A stretch of DNA of 64,000 bases from Oligoflexus sp. (GTDB lineage: Bacteria > Bdellovibrionota_B > Oligoflexia > Oligoflexales > Oligoflexaceae): assembly GCF_035712445.1 (NCBI RefSeq), contig NZ_DASTAT010000071.1:62001-126000 (forward strand), written 5' to 3'. Within the stretch, counting starts at the first letter, position 1, and every line of letters starts with the position of its first letter. Both the position numbers and the translations under genes were made by a program. This document shows, piece by piece, positions 51,510-59,386 of the stretch. The notes under the pieces are model-generated. The model was given only the letters and a program-made list of their open reading frames with translations, was not told where the DNA came from and did no database searches.

Positions 51510-52415
51510 TTGAAGTTGGACTACTTCCTCTATTCCTGCTTCGAATATGAACAGACCTGCAAAGCCTTGCCCGGCAAAGCCATGGGCCCTCAAAGATGGC
51601 CTCACGGCGTACTCTTTTTGGATGGTGAACGGGATAACTTTCGTGACTTGGGTGATCTTGGACAGCAGATTGAGGCCTGCCTGAAATGGTATGTCGAGCA
51701 GTTCCCCTCGCTGGTTGAAGATCGCAGCATGACCATGGAAAATATCGGCAATCTGACAGCACCCGCCGTATTTTTCTGTCTGGATCTGAAGATCCTGGCC
51801 GGCGCCGACAGTCAGAATACAGCAGATGCGTTGCAGGCGAGCGACAATAACGCCGTCTGGGAAACCATAGATCGGCACCTGGATCAGCTCCTGCCGAACT
51901 TTTCCTCGCACTTTAAGACCTACCTGCGTTGGGTTTTCGTAAAAAAAGAAGAGCAGACCTGGGAAGTCGGCAGTCGCCCTCCCGTGGGTCGTTATACGCC
52001 TTTCCAACGCCGTGGACGTCCTGGTGATAAAGGTCCCCCACGTCGTAGCGGTGGTGGTCAGGGCGGAAGACCTCAGCAGGGCGGTCGTGACCGTCATGAG
52101 CGCGGTCAGGGTGGTGATAGGGATCGCGGTCCGCGCGGACCACGTCGTGAGCCTGGAAATAGCCCCATCAAAGCGGGCGGCAGTCACGCCGATCAGGAAA
52201 GAGCAGCTCTGGAAGCGGTGCGTGTGGCCGTGGATGAACTGCGCAGCAATCCCACATTGGCCGAAATCAAACTCGATCCATCCAACAGTTTCTTCCGTCG
52301 TTTGCAGCATAAAAAAGCGGTTGCCGAAGGCTTCCATTCCTTTTCCACTGGGGAAGGCATGCAGCGCGCTGTCGTTGTAACGCGCGAGAAGACGGAGCAA
52401 GAGGACAATACATGA
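51510..52415 (+). CDS. RGG-rich R3H-domain RNA-binding protein
   Basis: A ~301-residue protein with three parts. The N-terminal ~150 residues are a globular helical domain (LDYFLYSCFEYEQTCKALPG). A Gly/Arg-rich stretch (residues ~160-220: RRGRPGDKGPPRRSGG, GGQGGRPQQGGRDRHERGQG) is like eukaryotic RGG boxes. The C-terminus is an R3H domain: NSFFRRLQHKKAVAEGFHSF, then STGEGMQRAVVVTRE, with the R-x3-H signature. R3H binds single-stranded RNA or DNA, as in KhpB/Jag. No ATG or GTG is in frame: TTG at 51510 is used here, but an ATT at 51474 has the better-placed AGGG. It overlaps the SDR gene by four bases. Confidence 0.75.
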   Translation: MKLDYFLYSCFEYEQTCKALPGKAMGPQRWPHGVLFLDGERDNFRDLGDLGQQIEACLKWYVEQFPSLVEDRSMTMENIGNLTAPAVFFCLDLKILAGADSQNTADALQASDNNAVWETIDRHLDQLLPNFSSHFKTYLRWVFVKKEEQTWEVGSRPPVGRYTPFQRRGRPGDKGPPRRSGGGQGGRPQQGGRDRHERGQGGDRDRGPRGPRREPGNSPIKAGGSHADQERAALEAVRVAVDELRSNPTLAEIKLDPSNSFFRRLQHKKAVAEGFHSFSTGEGMQRAVVVTREKTEQEDNT

Positions 52416-53173
52416 CTTCGGTCGTTTGCATTACAGGCGCATCGTCGGGCATCGGCGAGGCGCTGGCGCTGGTTTACGCGGAGCAAGGCTGCCATCTTGT
52501 ATTGGGAGCCCGCCGGCTGGACAAGCTGAAGGCGCTGGAAAGTGTTCTGAAAGACAAAGGTGCCGCCTCCGTTTTAAGCCTGCCCCTTGATGTTCGTTCC
52601 CGTGAGTCCGTTCATGCCTGGGTGAAATCGGCAGAGGAAAAGCATAGTCGCTTGGATGTCCTGGTGAACAATGCCGGTCTTGTGATCGGTCTGGAGCCGG
52701 TGGAAACCGGCCGTGTGGAGGATTGGGAGACCATCCTCGATACGAACGTCCTGGGCGTGATGCGCGTGACCCAGGCCTTGATTCCTGTGTTTAAAAAGCA
52801 GGGTTCTGGTCACATCGTGATGATCGGGTCGATCGCCGGTCATCAGCCTTATGAAAATGGTGGGGCTTATTGTGCCAGTAAATTCGGGGTCAAGGCGTTG
52901 ACCGGAGTTCTGAAGCATGAGCTCAACGGCACGGGCATCCGGGTTTCCACGGTGGATCCTGGAATGGTGGAGACCGAGTTTTCCATCGTGCGCTTCCGTG
53001 GTGATAAGGATAAGGCCAAGCAGGTTTATAAGGGCCTTGTGCCCCTGAATGGCCGTGATATTGCTGAATGCGTGCACTTCATGACCTCCCGTCCGCCGCA
53101 TGTGAATATAGATAGCATCGTCGTGATGCCGACTGCGCAGGCGAGCGTATATAAAGTGCACCGCGAATCCTGA
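52412..53173 (+). CDS. Short-chain dehydrogenase/reductase
   Basis: A 253-residue classical SDR, NADP(H)- or NAD(H)-dependent. The cofactor motif is TGASSGIGEALALVYAEQG, NNAG is present, and the catalytic residues lie in MIGSIAGHQPYENGGAYCAS (Ser and Tyr, with Lys next). The R-R pair after the second strand (GARRLDKL) favours NADP(H). It resembles YdfG-type 3-hydroxy acid dehydrogenases; the substrate is uncertain. The start overlaps the RGG-R3H gene's stop (ATGA), so it is coupled to it. Confidence 0.93.
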   Translation: MTSVVCITGASSGIGEALALVYAEQGCHLVLGARRLDKLKALESVLKDKGAASVLSLPLDVRSRESVHAWVKSAEEKHSRLDVLVNNAGLVIGLEPVETGRVEDWETILDTNVLGVMRVTQALIPVFKKQGSGHIVMIGSIAGHQPYENGGAYCASKFGVKALTGVLKHELNGTGIRVSTVDPGMVETEFSIVRFRGDKDKAKQVYKGLVPLNGRDIAECVHFMTSRPPHVNIDSIVVMPTAQASVYKVHRES

Positions 53174-53175
53174 TG

Positions 53176-54168
53176 CTACTGCCATTCCGCCCGCAGCATG
53201 GGCTCCAGGTTTCTTAAGGTTTCCTGGAGCTCGGGGTAAGGGTGGGTTTCTCCTTTGAATGCATGTCTGATTAAATTCCCGATAATTTCAATATAGCCTT
53301 CGAGCCAGCCCATGCCGTGATGCGGTGGATTATGGGATCCTTGCGTCGATTCCTTGCGGGTCAAGACTCTGCGGTCGCGGCCTTCGCCGATGAAGATTTC
53401 GTCCGGTTGCTCGAATTTCCAGGTGGCCGCAAGTAAAGAGCCCAGAACGTTGACCTCGAAGTGATTGGTGGAACCATGGACCGCTTTGGAAATGGAGCCG
53501 AAGGCCCGTCCGGAATTGGGATAATGAACGGTGAGCTGCACATGCGAGTCCCGATGCGGTGAATCCGCATTGATGAACGAGCGCCAGCCGGAAATCCTTT
53601 CGGGGGCTTCGCCAAAGAGAAAGCTGACAGCGTCGACCCAGTGGGTGGCGATATCAAGGTAGACATCGTATTCACCCGAAAGGCGCGTATCATCCTTCCA
53701 GCTGGGGGCTCCGACTTTCTTCGCCAGCGCGCGTTCGGCTGTTGAAGCTTGCCAGTAACGGCCTTCTATGGAAATGATGTCGCCAAAGTTTCCTTCCTTG
53801 ATCATACGCTTGAGCTTTTGGATGCCCCAGGTCTGCCTATAGACGTGCAGCACCGCGGTCGGGCTGGTGACGCCTCTTAAAAAATCCAGCTCCTGAAGGT
53901 TCACGCAGGCTGGTTTTTCACAAAGGATCGCCGGGTATCGCACGCGATCAGCTTCCAGTATGGAGGCTGCATGCAGACCGTGGGGGTTGGCAATGCAGAG
54001 AAGAGGCTGCTCGTATTTGTCCCTTTCGCTGACCAGCAGTGCCGAGCGTTCAAGCCAAACGGGCATTTCAAGATCCAGCTCGGGATACATGACTTTCAGA
54101 CACGCGAGGCTTTTGGCAATGGCCTGGCCCGCACGACCTGTTCCCAGGATTAAAGGAGTGATTGGCAT
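53176..54168 (-). CDS. Gfo/Idh/MocA-family oxidoreductase
   Basis: A 330-residue NAD(P)-dependent oxidoreductase of sugars or related compounds. The N-terminal Rossmann fold begins PLILGTGRAGQAIAKSLA, the EKP motif typical of the family is in ILCEKPACVN, and the GFO_IDH_MocA C-terminal domain has DVYLDIATHWVDAVSFLFG with the active-site histidine. The start follows GGGGGA (ATG at 54168; another at 54180). It is convergent with the SDR (two bases between stops) and divergent from the hydrolase lipoprotein. Confidence 0.88.
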   Translation of the reverse strand: MPITPLILGTGRAGQAIAKSLACLKVMYPELDLEMPVWLERSALLVSERDKYEQPLLCIANPHGLHAASILEADRVRYPAILCEKPACVNLQELDFLRGVTSPTAVLHVYRQTWGIQKLKRMIKEGNFGDIISIEGRYWQASTAERALAKKVGAPSWKDDTRLSGEYDVYLDIATHWVDAVSFLFGEAPERISGWRSFINADSPHRDSHVQLTVHYPNSGRAFGSISKAVHGSTNHFEVNVLGSLLAATWKFEQPDEIFIGEGRDRRVLTRKESTQGSHNPPHHGMGWLEGYIEIIGNLIRHAFKGETHPYPELQETLRNLEPMLRAEWQ

Positions 54169-54255
54169 AAATTCCCCCATGTGTGAAACGGAGTTGTCAG
54201 GCTGTTGTTTCTACACCACAATTGCCCGGCGGGAAACTTTAGGAAAGGATGCTCC

Positions 54256-55269
54256 ATGAATACCCTTATGAAAATGTGGCTTTCACTTTTTATCGCCCTT
54301 ATGGTGACGGGCTGTTCACATACTGGGAATTCAGCGGCAGAGAAGGCCTATGATGCAGAACTGAGTGGTTTTGATTACCCGCGGCCTGTGCAGTTTTTTG
54401 AGGTGGAGAGTCAGCGGCAGAAGCTGCGGATGGCCTATATGCTGGCGGAACCTGGGAAGCCGAATGGGAAGACTGTTGTGCTTTTGCATGGGAAGAACTT
54501 TGCCGGATTTTATTGGGAGCCGACGATTGCGGCTTTGGTGAATCAAGGTTTTCGGGTGGTTGTGCCGGATCAGATTGGGTTTGGGAAGTCTTCGAAGCCG
54601 GAGGCTTATCAGTATAGTTTTTCGCAGCTCGCGGCTTTAACGGAGCAGCTTTTAACTCATCTGAAAATCGACAAAGTTTCCGTCGTCGGTCATTCGATGG
54701 GCGGGATGCTGGCGACCCGTTTTACGCTTCAATACCCGTCGCGGGTTGAAAAACTTGCCCTTGTGAATCCCATCGGTCTTGAAGATTGGAAAACTGTTGT
54801 GCCCTATGCAACCATCGATGAAACCTATGCAGCCGAATTAAAATCCACGGAAGAAAGCATCCGCGAGTATCAAAAAACCGCATACTTTGCCGGTCAATGG
54901 AAACCCGAGTACGAGAGTCTGATCGAAGTGCTCGCCGGCTGGACTCGGCATCCCGATTATCCCAAGGTCGCCTACGTCTCCGCCCTCACTTCCGATATGA
55001 TCTTCACGCAACCCGTGCTCTATGAATTCGGCAACATCCAAACCCCTACCCTTCTCATCATCGGACAACGCGACCGAACAGCCATCGGCAAAGCCCGCGC
55101 GCCGGCTTCCATTCGGGAGTCGCTTGGCAACTATCCGGAGCTGGGACGGAAGGCGGCTCGGGCGATACCAAAGGCGAGTTTGGTGGAAATCAGAGAAGCG
55201 GGGCATATGCCGCAGGTGGAGCAGTTTCAAGTTTATTTCGATGCATTGAGTCATTTTCTAGGGAGTTGA
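54256..55269 (+). CDS. Alpha/beta-hydrolase lipoprotein
   Basis: A 337-residue protein with a lipoprotein signal (lipobox VTGC near residue 18). The catalytic domain is clear: LLHGKNFAGFYWEPTIAALV for the oxyanion region, the nucleophile in VVGHSMGGMLATRF, an Asp in LLIIGQRDRTAIG and the final His in REAGHMPQVEQF, so the Ser-Asp-His triad is complete. It is like haloalkane-dehalogenase/epoxide-hydrolase relatives. The substrate is unknown. The ATG at 54256 has AGGAAAGGA upstream. Confidence 0.88.
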   Translation: MNTLMKMWLSLFIALMVTGCSHTGNSAAEKAYDAELSGFDYPRPVQFFEVESQRQKLRMAYMLAEPGKPNGKTVVLLHGKNFAGFYWEPTIAALVNQGFRVVVPDQIGFGKSSKPEAYQYSFSQLAALTEQLLTHLKIDKVSVVGHSMGGMLATRFTLQYPSRVEKLALVNPIGLEDWKTVVPYATIDETYAAELKSTEESIREYQKTAYFAGQWKPEYESLIEVLAGWTRHPDYPKVAYVSALTSDMIFTQPVLYEFGNIQTPTLLIIGQRDRTAIGKARAPASIRESLGNYPELGRKAARAIPKASLVEIREAGHMPQVEQFQVYFDALSHFLGS

Positions 55270-55278
55270 TCAAGGACT

Positions 55279-55301
55279 GTCCTCCGAAGCAGTCGGAGGA
55301 C
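55279..55301. terminator. Perfect hairpin between convergent hydrolase genes
   Basis: A 9-bp perfect stem GTCCTCCGA/TCGGAGGAC with loop AGCAG lies ten bases past the plus-strand gene and just past the minus-strand gene. The T-run is poor on both sides, so termination may be weak or Rho-assisted. Confidence 0.55.
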
Positions 55302-55308
55302 TATTCAC

Positions 55309-56493
55309 TCAGGGCATAGTGGTAAGCTTTGAAGGATTGCACATTGGGAAAGTGTTGCCATACTTCTGCTCTATTTCCGATTCGCCAGAAACAGGGAACC
55401 ACTCGCCAGTGGTCAGAAATCTAACAGAATCGCCGTTAAGGGCATCAACCCATTCATAAGGTGGACCGGAGGGAATATTCTTGTCCCTGACCTTCGCAAG
55501 CTGAGGGTCACCATCATCTGGAATAAGGTCTTTATTCGGATTGATTAAGGAATGGGGAACGCCTTTGGGATAAGTGCAGACACGGGCATTATTTGCATTA
55601 CTGAAGGCCCTGAAAATAGCTTGATTGTCAGCAGTCGGATCCATTTCTGTCACGACGAACTGTATAGGAATCCGAACCTGCTTAATCGCTGCAGCGGCTT
55701 CCTCTCCGTAATGAACCATGGCCTGAGTTGCTCCTACATTGACTGAACAGTAACCCGCGCGTCCGTTTATACGTGCCCGATTCATGCGACAGGCTTCACC
55801 CCAATCGGTTGTCACACCGGGGTTGAAGAATCCAACGACATCGGCAAGAACTTTGTTTACGCTTGGATTTTGATAGTAGGGAGCATAGAGAAGAACACGG
55901 CTCCAGACATTTCCGTTCGCCGTCTGACCCATCACAGCGGCACCAGTTGCCAATCCTCCACCACCAGATAGACCGGCAAGAGCTTTGATGCCAGTACTTG
56001 CCGCTGCTATGGCATTCATTTGTTCAACGAATTTTATATATCGCGGATGCTGCTTGGAACCGTTCGCATAAATTTCCCCGGTGGTTTTGGAGGGCAGGTC
56101 TTCCAAGTGATCCTTCTTCCCCGACTCTACCCGACCTTGCCCTGGCATCAACGGCAGGAAAACGTCGAAGCCTTCAGCAGACAGAATGTCCGCGATATCA
56201 AAATACTGCTGAGGGCACGCGGTGAAGCCATGAAAGAACATAACCATGCCTTTGCGCGGCATACTCTCATTATGTGGATAGAACCGTGGCATGCAATCCG
56301 GTCTAATGGCCTTACCACTCGAATTTTTTCTATCAGTCTCATCCTTGATATGATCAAGCCACAGTTTCTTCACGGTCGCGTTTTCCATACGCTGGATGGC
56401 GGTATCCTGGTCCTCCACCGCACTCATTTTGGATTGAGTTGTCTTACAACTCCAGAAGCCGAGACAAATAGCTAACAGCCACAGATTCTTCAT
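55309..56493 (-). CDS. Second alpha/beta-hydrolase lipoprotein
   Basis: A 394-residue protein beginning MKNLWLLAICLGFWSC, a lipoprotein signal with lipobox FWSC. The hydrolase core has MVMFFHGFTACPQQYFDIAD, the nucleophile in ALAGLSGGGGLATGAA, an Asp in FVVTEMDPTADN and the His in YPKGVPHSLIN. It carries several cysteines (DCMPRFYP, GEACRM, GYCSV) that may form disulphides. It is a different family member from the convergent one: the two share only the fold. Probably a surface or periplasmic esterase/lipase. Confidence 0.82.
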   Translation of the reverse strand: MKNLWLLAICLGFWSCKTTQSKMSAVEDQDTAIQRMENATVKKLWLDHIKDETDRKNSSGKAIRPDCMPRFYPHNESMPRKGMVMFFHGFTACPQQYFDIADILSAEGFDVFLPLMPGQGRVESGKKDHLEDLPSKTTGEIYANGSKQHPRYIKFVEQMNAIAAASTGIKALAGLSGGGGLATGAAVMGQTANGNVWSRVLLYAPYYQNPSVNKVLADVVGFFNPGVTTDWGEACRMNRARINGRAGYCSVNVGATQAMVHYGEEAAAAIKQVRIPIQFVVTEMDPTADNQAIFRAFSNANNARVCTYPKGVPHSLINPNKDLIPDDGDPQLAKVRDKNIPSGPPYEWVDALNGDSVRFLTTGEWFPVSGESEIEQKYGNTFPMCNPSKLTTMP

Positions 56494-56670
56494 GCACAGA
56501 ATCCTCTCTCAAGTATCGAAAACAATTGGTTGGGATGGATCTATCGTAAGGGGGCGGGCAAAGCCGGTCAACTTATTCTTAACGGGATTCCGCAGGCCCA
56601 GAAATCAAGCCGATTAGACGTAAAAATCATTTCTAATTTTCTTATTATAAACAAAGTGTTATATATATTT

Positions 56671-56687
56671 CGTTGAAATTTTCAACG
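56671..56687. promoter_or_regulatory. Candidate operator palindrome of the small two-gene module
   Basis: The 17-base palindrome CGTTGAAA-T-TTTCAACG sits 29 bases before the first gene, next to an AT-rich stretch (TATTATAAACAAAG, GTTATATATA) that could be the promoter. Self-repression is typical of toxin-antitoxin modules. Confidence 0.65.
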
Positions 56688-56715
56688 CGGTCTCCGATAA
56701 TTCCAGGGGCATTAG

Positions 56716-57138
56716 ATGTGGAAGGACGTTTGGAATGACTTGAGAGCGTCGAGGCCTATGATATCCCTCGATGGATCACATGTCAGAGATGATCGGGATG
56801 GAAGGTATCAACGAGCTCTCAACTCTGTTGGTTGGATTTTGGCTTTAGGCGAGCCTATCGGCTTTCGATATTTTCGGCGACACGGGGATTTTGATGTTTG
56901 CTATTTGGTAGCGTGGCTGATGGAAGAATATCAAGACGCTGGGCAGTACATGGTTTTTCGTGCGTATTATTCAAAGCAGAACTACAGTTTCAGCGAGAGC
57001 GGTTACAGAAGGTTTCTAGCGGCAGAAATCGCATGCTTTTACGATGGACAGAATCCTAATCCTGGCAGGATTCTTCGGGATCGAGAAAGCGCAATGGCCT
57101 GCATGCACCAGAAGGATGGATACCATGAATGCACATGA
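56716..57138 (+). CDS. Hypothetical protein, first gene of a two-gene module (possible toxin)
   Basis: A 140-residue soluble protein, AT-richer in codon use than its neighbours, with AGGGG six bases before the ATG. The middle holds aromatic and charged stretches (NSVGWILALGEPIGFRYFRR, FDVCYLVAWLMEEYQD) and many Tyr/Arg residues. No family is recognised. It overlaps the HTH gene by 14 bases and follows an operator palindrome, which is the layout of a toxin-antitoxin or regulator-effector pair. Toxicity is only inferred from that layout. Confidence 0.6.
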   Translation: MWKDVWNDLRASRPMISLDGSHVRDDRDGRYQRALNSVGWILALGEPIGFRYFRRHGDFDVCYLVAWLMEEYQDAGQYMVFRAYYSKQNYSFSESGYRRFLAAEIACFYDGQNPNPGRILRDRESAMACMHQKDGYHECT

Positions 57139-57571
57139 TGAAAAATTCTTAAAAGAGTACAAGATGAAGATCGGATCAAAGACTTATATCTTTCAAAATG
57201 TTGCGCTGGAAAGAAGTCCCATTGGAAAATGGGTCATCACCTACGGAAAAGTCCACGATATGATGAAGGCAGTAGCCGCAACAATTCTAGCGGACAAAGA
57301 GCAGGCTTTAACCTTTGACGAGCTGGAACATTTAGCTCAGACGGCTGAGATCAGCATGGCAAAGATCGCAGAACTGATCAAAGTTGATCGTTCCACCATC
57401 ACAAAATGGAAAAAAGGTGATGGCATGGTTCCTTATACGGAAAGCTATTGTCTGAAGGATAAGCTCCCACGAATCATTTTCGATTTTGAAGATACGATAG
57501 AGACAGCGCAGAATCGAACAAGCTACTGGCTGGAAAAAGGCAAGTTGCCGTTTCCGAAGGATGTGGCGTGA
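57125..57571 (+). CDS. HTH protein, second gene of the module (possible antitoxin/regulator)
   Basis: A 148-residue protein. A helix-turn-helix lies in the middle: LTFDELEHLAQTAEISMAKI, then AELIKVDRSTITKWKKGDG, which is the 'L..LR...G.S...LA..LGVS..TIS.WE' pattern of the Cro/MqsA/HigA-type domains. N- and C-terminal parts flank it (MKIGSKTYIFQNVALERSPI; TESYCLKDKLPRIIFDFED). The ATG at 57125 has AAGGA eight bases upstream and overlaps the previous gene. It is likely to bind the palindrome at 56671. Confidence 0.7.
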   Translation: MNAHDEKFLKEYKMKIGSKTYIFQNVALERSPIGKWVITYGKVHDMMKAVAATILADKEQALTFDELEHLAQTAEISMAKIAELIKVDRSTITKWKKGDGMVPYTESYCLKDKLPRIIFDFEDTIETAQNRTSYWLEKGKLPFPKDVA

Positions 57572-57576
57572 GATAA

Positions 57577-57594
57577 GCGGGGCGCAAGCCCCGC
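57577..57594. repeat. GC-rich hairpin with GCAA tetraloop
   Basis: A 7-bp perfect stem GCGGGGC/GCCCCGC closed by GCAA lies six bases past the HTH gene. No T-run follows, so it may protect the mRNA end rather than terminate it. It also marks the edge of the AT-richer module. Confidence 0.7.
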
Positions 57595-57631
57595 GAGATG
57601 CGGCACGCAGCGAGCATACCACACTTTCGAT

Positions 57632-58609
57632 TTACATAGGTGTGACGGTCTGCTCAATCCGACCGAAGATACTCTTCCCACCATTATCAAACATCTCGAT
57701 TTCCACACGGTCTCCATATTGGAGGAAAGGTGTGGTCATCGTTCCGTTATCAATCTTCTCAATCATCCGCTTTTCAGCCAGGCACGACGAGCCGCGGCTG
57801 CGGTCTTCGTTCGAGACGGTTCCGCTGCCAAGGATGGTGCCAGCGGTATAGGACCGGGTTTTCGCGATGTGGGCGATCAGATCGTGGAAGGAGAAATGCA
57901 TCTCAGGGCCAGCGTTGGGGTCACCGAAGAGGTTTCCGTTGAGCCAGGTTTTAAGAGGCAGGTGGACCCGGCCCTCTTTCCAGAACGAACCCAGTTCATC
58001 CGGGGTCACAGCGAAGGGAGCAAAGGCAGAAGCCGGCTTCGACTGGAAGAACCCGAAACCTTTTTCCAGTTCCGCAGGAATCAAATTCCGCAAAGAAACA
58101 TCATTCACAATCATCACAAGGCGAATATACTTCTCCGCCTCCGCCTTCTTCGTCCCCTGCGGCACATCACCCAAAACCACGGCAACTTCCGACTCAAAAT
58201 CACAGCCCCACGCGGTATCCGCGAGCGGAATATTATCCTTGGGCCCCAGGAAAATCCCGGACCCACCCTGATAAATCAAAGGATCCGTGCGCAAAGTCTC
58301 AGGAGGATTCGCCCCGCGCGCCTTCCGTACCAAAACCACGTGATTGATATAAGCCGAGCCATCAATCCATTCATAAGCCCGCGGCAACGGCGAACGCCAG
58401 GTCTGATCGCTGGTCTTCGAACCGAGCTGGGCATCCTTCTCCAGCATATCCGCAATATTCTTCAGATGCGGCAGCGCCTCGTCCCAATGATCCAGCGCTT
58501 CCTGCAAAGAGTTCACTTCAGGCCCGGCCGGCAGACAGCGCTGCAGATCCCGGCTGACGACCATCAGTTCTCCATCTCGTGTTCCGTTATCGCGTGTGCC
58601 GAATTTCAT
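57632..58609 (-). CDS. Fumarylacetoacetate hydrolase family protein
   Basis: A 325-residue FAH-fold hydrolase. Family motifs are WGCDFESEVAVVLGD with the metal-binding Glu residues, MIVNDVSLRNL, FFQSKPASAFAPFAVTPDEL with the characteristic Lys and Ser, and the late GTILGSGTVSNEDRSRGSSC. True FAH ends tyrosine breakdown by splitting fumarylacetoacetate; this shorter form is the bacterial type seen in tyrosine or aromatic catabolism. Other tyrosine genes (hmgA, hppD) are not in view. GGGGGA precedes the ATG. It is convergent with the two-gene module. Confidence 0.9.
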   Translation of the reverse strand: MKFGTRDNGTRDGELMVVSRDLQRCLPAGPEVNSLQEALDHWDEALPHLKNIADMLEKDAQLGSKTSDQTWRSPLPRAYEWIDGSAYINHVVLVRKARGANPPETLRTDPLIYQGGSGIFLGPKDNIPLADTAWGCDFESEVAVVLGDVPQGTKKAEAEKYIRLVMIVNDVSLRNLIPAELEKGFGFFQSKPASAFAPFAVTPDELGSFWKEGRVHLPLKTWLNGNLFGDPNAGPEMHFSFHDLIAHIAKTRSYTAGTILGSGTVSNEDRSRGSSCLAEKRMIEKIDNGTMTTPFLQYGDRVEIEMFDNGGKSIFGRIEQTVTPM

Positions 58610-58624
58610 GATTCCCCCGTGGAT

Positions 58625-59386
58625 TTAATCCTTCAAACCAACAGCATTCTTCAGCGATTGAATTTCCTGCGACGTGAGCTGGCGGTACTCACCCGGTTTC
58701 AGACTCTCGGGCAAATGCAGATCGCCATAACTGTAACGCAAAAGTTTAACGACCTTGTTATCCAAATGCTCGAAAAGACGCCGTACCAGTCGGTTGCGCC
58801 CCTCACGGACCGTGATCATATACCAGGCGCCACGGCTTTGTCCCATGTCCACCGTTTGAATAAACTGCAGATCCACACCCTGCGTCGCGCCATCATCAAG
58901 CGTGACGCCACGGCGAAGCTTGCCTTCCTCTTCATCGGTAAGGCGCTTCTGCACCAACACCTGGTAGGTGCGCGGAACTTTAAAGCTGGGATGGGTCAAG
59001 CGATGGACGAGTTCACCATCATTGGAAAGAAGCAGCAGCCCCTCCGTGCGATAATCAAGGCGGCCGACAGGGTAAAGAAGAAACTTCACCTGACGCAGGG
59101 AAGGCAGATCGTAGATGGTCGCTTTCCCTTCTTCACGCGCACGGCTGGTCAGGCACAGATCGGGTTTGTTCAGCATCCAGTAAACAAGAGGCGGACGCTC
59201 GGAAACCAGACGACCATCGACAGTCACCTGGTCCTGATCGGGATCAATCCTCGTCCCGAGTTCTTTCACGATCTTGCCGTTGATCGAGATTCTCCCCTCC
59301 GTCAGCATCCTCTCCGCCTCGCGGCGCGAGGCCAGTCCCAGCTGGGAAAGCCACTTCTGTATCCGGATCAACTTGTCCTGGCTCAT
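58625..59386 (-). CDS. rluB: Ribosomal large-subunit pseudouridine synthase (RluB/RsuA family)
   Basis: The family makes single pseudouridines in rRNA; this genomic place beside scpAB is the RluB place in many bacteria. Residues ~1-60 are an S4 RNA-binding domain (LIRIQKWLSQLGLASRREAE, RMLTEGRISING), then the catalytic domain with the aspartate in YPVGRLDYRTEGLLLLSNDG and REGRNRLVRRLFEHLDNKV. The protein is 253 residues. I start at ATG 59386 (AAAGG upstream); its S4 domain still lies inside the 3' part of scpB, so the two genes overlap by 143 bases in different frames. Confidence 0.92.
   Translation of the reverse strand: MSQDKLIRIQKWLSQLGLASRREAERMLTEGRISINGKIVKELGTRIDPDQDQVTVDGRLVSERPPLVYWMLNKPDLCLTSRAREEGKATIYDLPSLRQVKFLLYPVGRLDYRTEGLLLLSNDGELVHRLTHPSFKVPRTYQVLVQKRLTDEEEGKLRRGVTLDDGATQGVDLQFIQTVDMGQSRGAWYMITVREGRNRLVRRLFEHLDNKVVKLLRYSYGDLHLPESLKPGEYRQLTSQEIQSLKNAVGLKD

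Noticed and set aside
57577..57594. Intrinsic terminator after the two-gene module
   Set aside because: The stem is strong but no T-run follows on either strand.
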